Shown: one piece after another, positions 62,256 through 64,000 of the stretch
How positions within the stretch are numbered: the first letter of the stretch is position 1
Layout of the letters: each line of letters opens with the position of its first letter
The notes under the pieces: model-generated
What the model was told of the DNA's origin: nothing
What the model saw: only the letters and a program-made list of their open reading frames with translations
Databases searched by the model: none
Program-made: the position numbers and the translations under genes
Assembly: GCA_034770075.1 (NCBI GenBank)
Contig: CM068380.1
Coordinates: forward strand, 80,733,393 to 80,797,392
Reading direction: 5' to 3'
DNA from: Aralia elata
Lineage: Eukaryota; Streptophyta; Magnoliopsida; Apiales; Araliaceae
Length of the DNA stretch: 64,000 nucleotides

Positions 62256-64000
62256 ATATAAATTATACAAGCAGAGTGTGTTCCTTGGGGACTACTGGCT
62301 AGTGGCAATAAATGTGATATGCTGATATGACTATTATTTTATAAGGACTGTATTTGGATTGGGTCCATCGGACTTGCAGGCTTTGAGCTTAGTATATACA
62401 GAACTTTAGAAAGCATGTATTAGGTGGGCCTAGCTAGGATGTGACTACTCAAAATAATAAGCTTTTAACTGACAAGCTTACGCCAAGAAAAAAGAAAAAG
62501 AAAAAGAAAAAGAAATCTTTCAAAAGCTTAAGATTAAACCTATGCACTTTCTCTATTTTGTTATTTAATTTATTTATTATTGTATTTACTTTATAATTTT
62601 AACCATGTTAATAGGTATAGTGCCTAAGAAATAACATTATTTAAAAATTTTGTTGCTTTCAAATTTTAATAAAACCCAAATCAATTTTAAAATTTCAATT
62701 TTCAATTTCTTCACGGGACTTGGACCATGTCTCCCGAACTTTACATTTATATAATCATGTTGAAATGCGAAACAAGTTATGACCCTTTGTAGGTACAAGT
62801 GATTGAGGCCCAAAAAGAAATCTCTTCATTTATGTCCATACTGATGTTTGGGCTTGTCAACAGTTTTGTTGATTTTCTTCAAAATATCAAAAAATTTAGG
62901 CCAAGGAATTTTATCTAAATGTGGGATTACTCATTCGTGAGGAGTTTGAAGATCAGCTCTTTTCCGTTTCATGTCATTATTTTTACAAGTATAAAAATAA
63001 ATATTTAATCTAAGTTTGAAACATATAACTGTATAAAAAAAAATACAACTCTAATTTTTGAACGAAGGAAATGATATTAATATTAGCTTCAATTCTTAGT
63101 TAATGGAGTAGTATTATACCACCACTTACTACATTTCTAATTAATATTAGAAATAACTTTAGAAAAATGAAACTTTTCTAAAAAGTGATAGTTTGACAAA
63201 TATCATTTTTGAGTTTTAAGATTTTATGAATTGATTTTAAAAAATCAAAATATATTTTTAATTTTAGAATGGAGGGAGTAACTATTAATAAATACTTATC
63301 TCAAAATCAGACTGACCACAGTACTTCAGCCGTCTGATCAGGTGCTAAAATTAAACTATATTATATATTTACTTGATTAACCCAATATTAAATTTGCCGA
63401 AACACGTTGAAGCTACCGACAGTCCATCCCACCAACTATTGTAAATCCCTTCGTGGCATATATAGCACCTTCAACCTGAAAATATAAACAAATAGGTCCC
63501 TTTATACTCTTCCATACCAAAATAGGGGGCCGTTTTAAATTCATAAATGTTAAGAAACTTTAAATTCCCATGGTGCTACAGTAATTAAAACTAGTGGTTA
63601 CATTACGTCATGCATGATTATTTATGATCAATATGCAATGAGACTCTCCCTGTAGGACCAGTATATATTGATACTTCCTCCTTTTGAGAGAATTGGATCC
63701 AGTGCAGTGTCCTTTTTCTTTTATTTTGAGAGAGACCATGCAATCTAGCTAGCTCATCATCGACTCACTTGTCTATACTAATTTACATCATATACTACTA
63801 GCTGTATATGTTGAGTACCGACATTCATACATCTTTCTTTTAATAACAAAAGAAAATTTCTAATTAATTTTAAAGTATAAAAGAAAGTGAGGAATATAAC
63901 ATATAATTGTGTAAGCTATTATATAGAAATAATATCGTGTTGTATAATTGAATACAATATTTCTTTTCACGTTATGTATAAAAGGGTGTGTTATAGTTTT
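62256..64000. other. Gene-free spacer to the window end
   Basis: No supportable gene. There is a short purine repeat (GAAAAA units at about 62485-62510) and a Stowaway-like right end (TTTTAGAATGGAGGGAGTAA, about 63262-63281). A somewhat less AT-rich stretch at 63380-63480 has no open frame. Confidence 0.5.

Overview
This is an AT-rich stretch of plant nuclear DNA, most likely from a eudicot. Genes are multi-exonic with GT-AG introns. There is a 5'-truncated plant L1-type LINE, Helitron-like and Stowaway-like elements, and many TA microsatellites. The products are plant-typical: an IQ67-domain protein, an LRR receptor kinase and an HD-Zip I factor. No bacterial operon, CRISPR array or rRNA was seen, and no tRNA gene was recognised. 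Genus cannot be called from sequence alone.

Layout. 1-4.6 kb is intergenic: a 490-bp direct repeat (copies at 1-490 and 3431-4170, the second split by a Stowaway-like MITE) and a second inverted-repeat element. 4.6-11.7 kb (+) holds an IQD31-like calmodulin-target gene with a tiny last coding exon. 13.1-15.1 kb (-) holds a secreted PQQ-type beta-propeller protein, like plant polyvinylalcohol dehydrogenase-like proteins. 16.8-19.2 kb (+) holds an aldose 1-epimerase. 20.2-34.0 kb and 38.2-47.6 kb are two copies of one segmental duplication. Each carries a ten-exon, plastid-targeted homologue of archaeal-type 3-dehydroquinate synthase (DHQS II), then a Helitron-like element, then the upstream region and 5' end of an LRR receptor kinase gene. 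In copy 1 the DHQS II gene and the kinase (33.6-36.6 kb) are intact. In copy 2 the DHQS II gene is broken by an 8-bp insertion, and the kinase is reduced to about 330 bp ending against a MITE. Copy 1 alone carries a 4-kb decayed LINE with a perfect 12-bp target-site duplication. Copy 2 alone carries two Stowaway-like MITEs. 50.3-52.1 kb (-) holds an intact HD-Zip I gene (ATHB13/23 type). 52.1-64 kb has no gene I can support and is filled with inverted-repeat elements, a third Helitron-like copy and simple repeats.

The genes are independent neighbours and do not form a pathway cluster. The main interest is evolutionary. The duplication supplies filled and empty sites that order several insertions: the Helitron preceded the duplication, while the LINE and the two MITEs came after it. 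The kinase ectodomain shows very recent internal 72-bp and 144-bp repeat growth. I found no convincing sign of a wholly new biological system.
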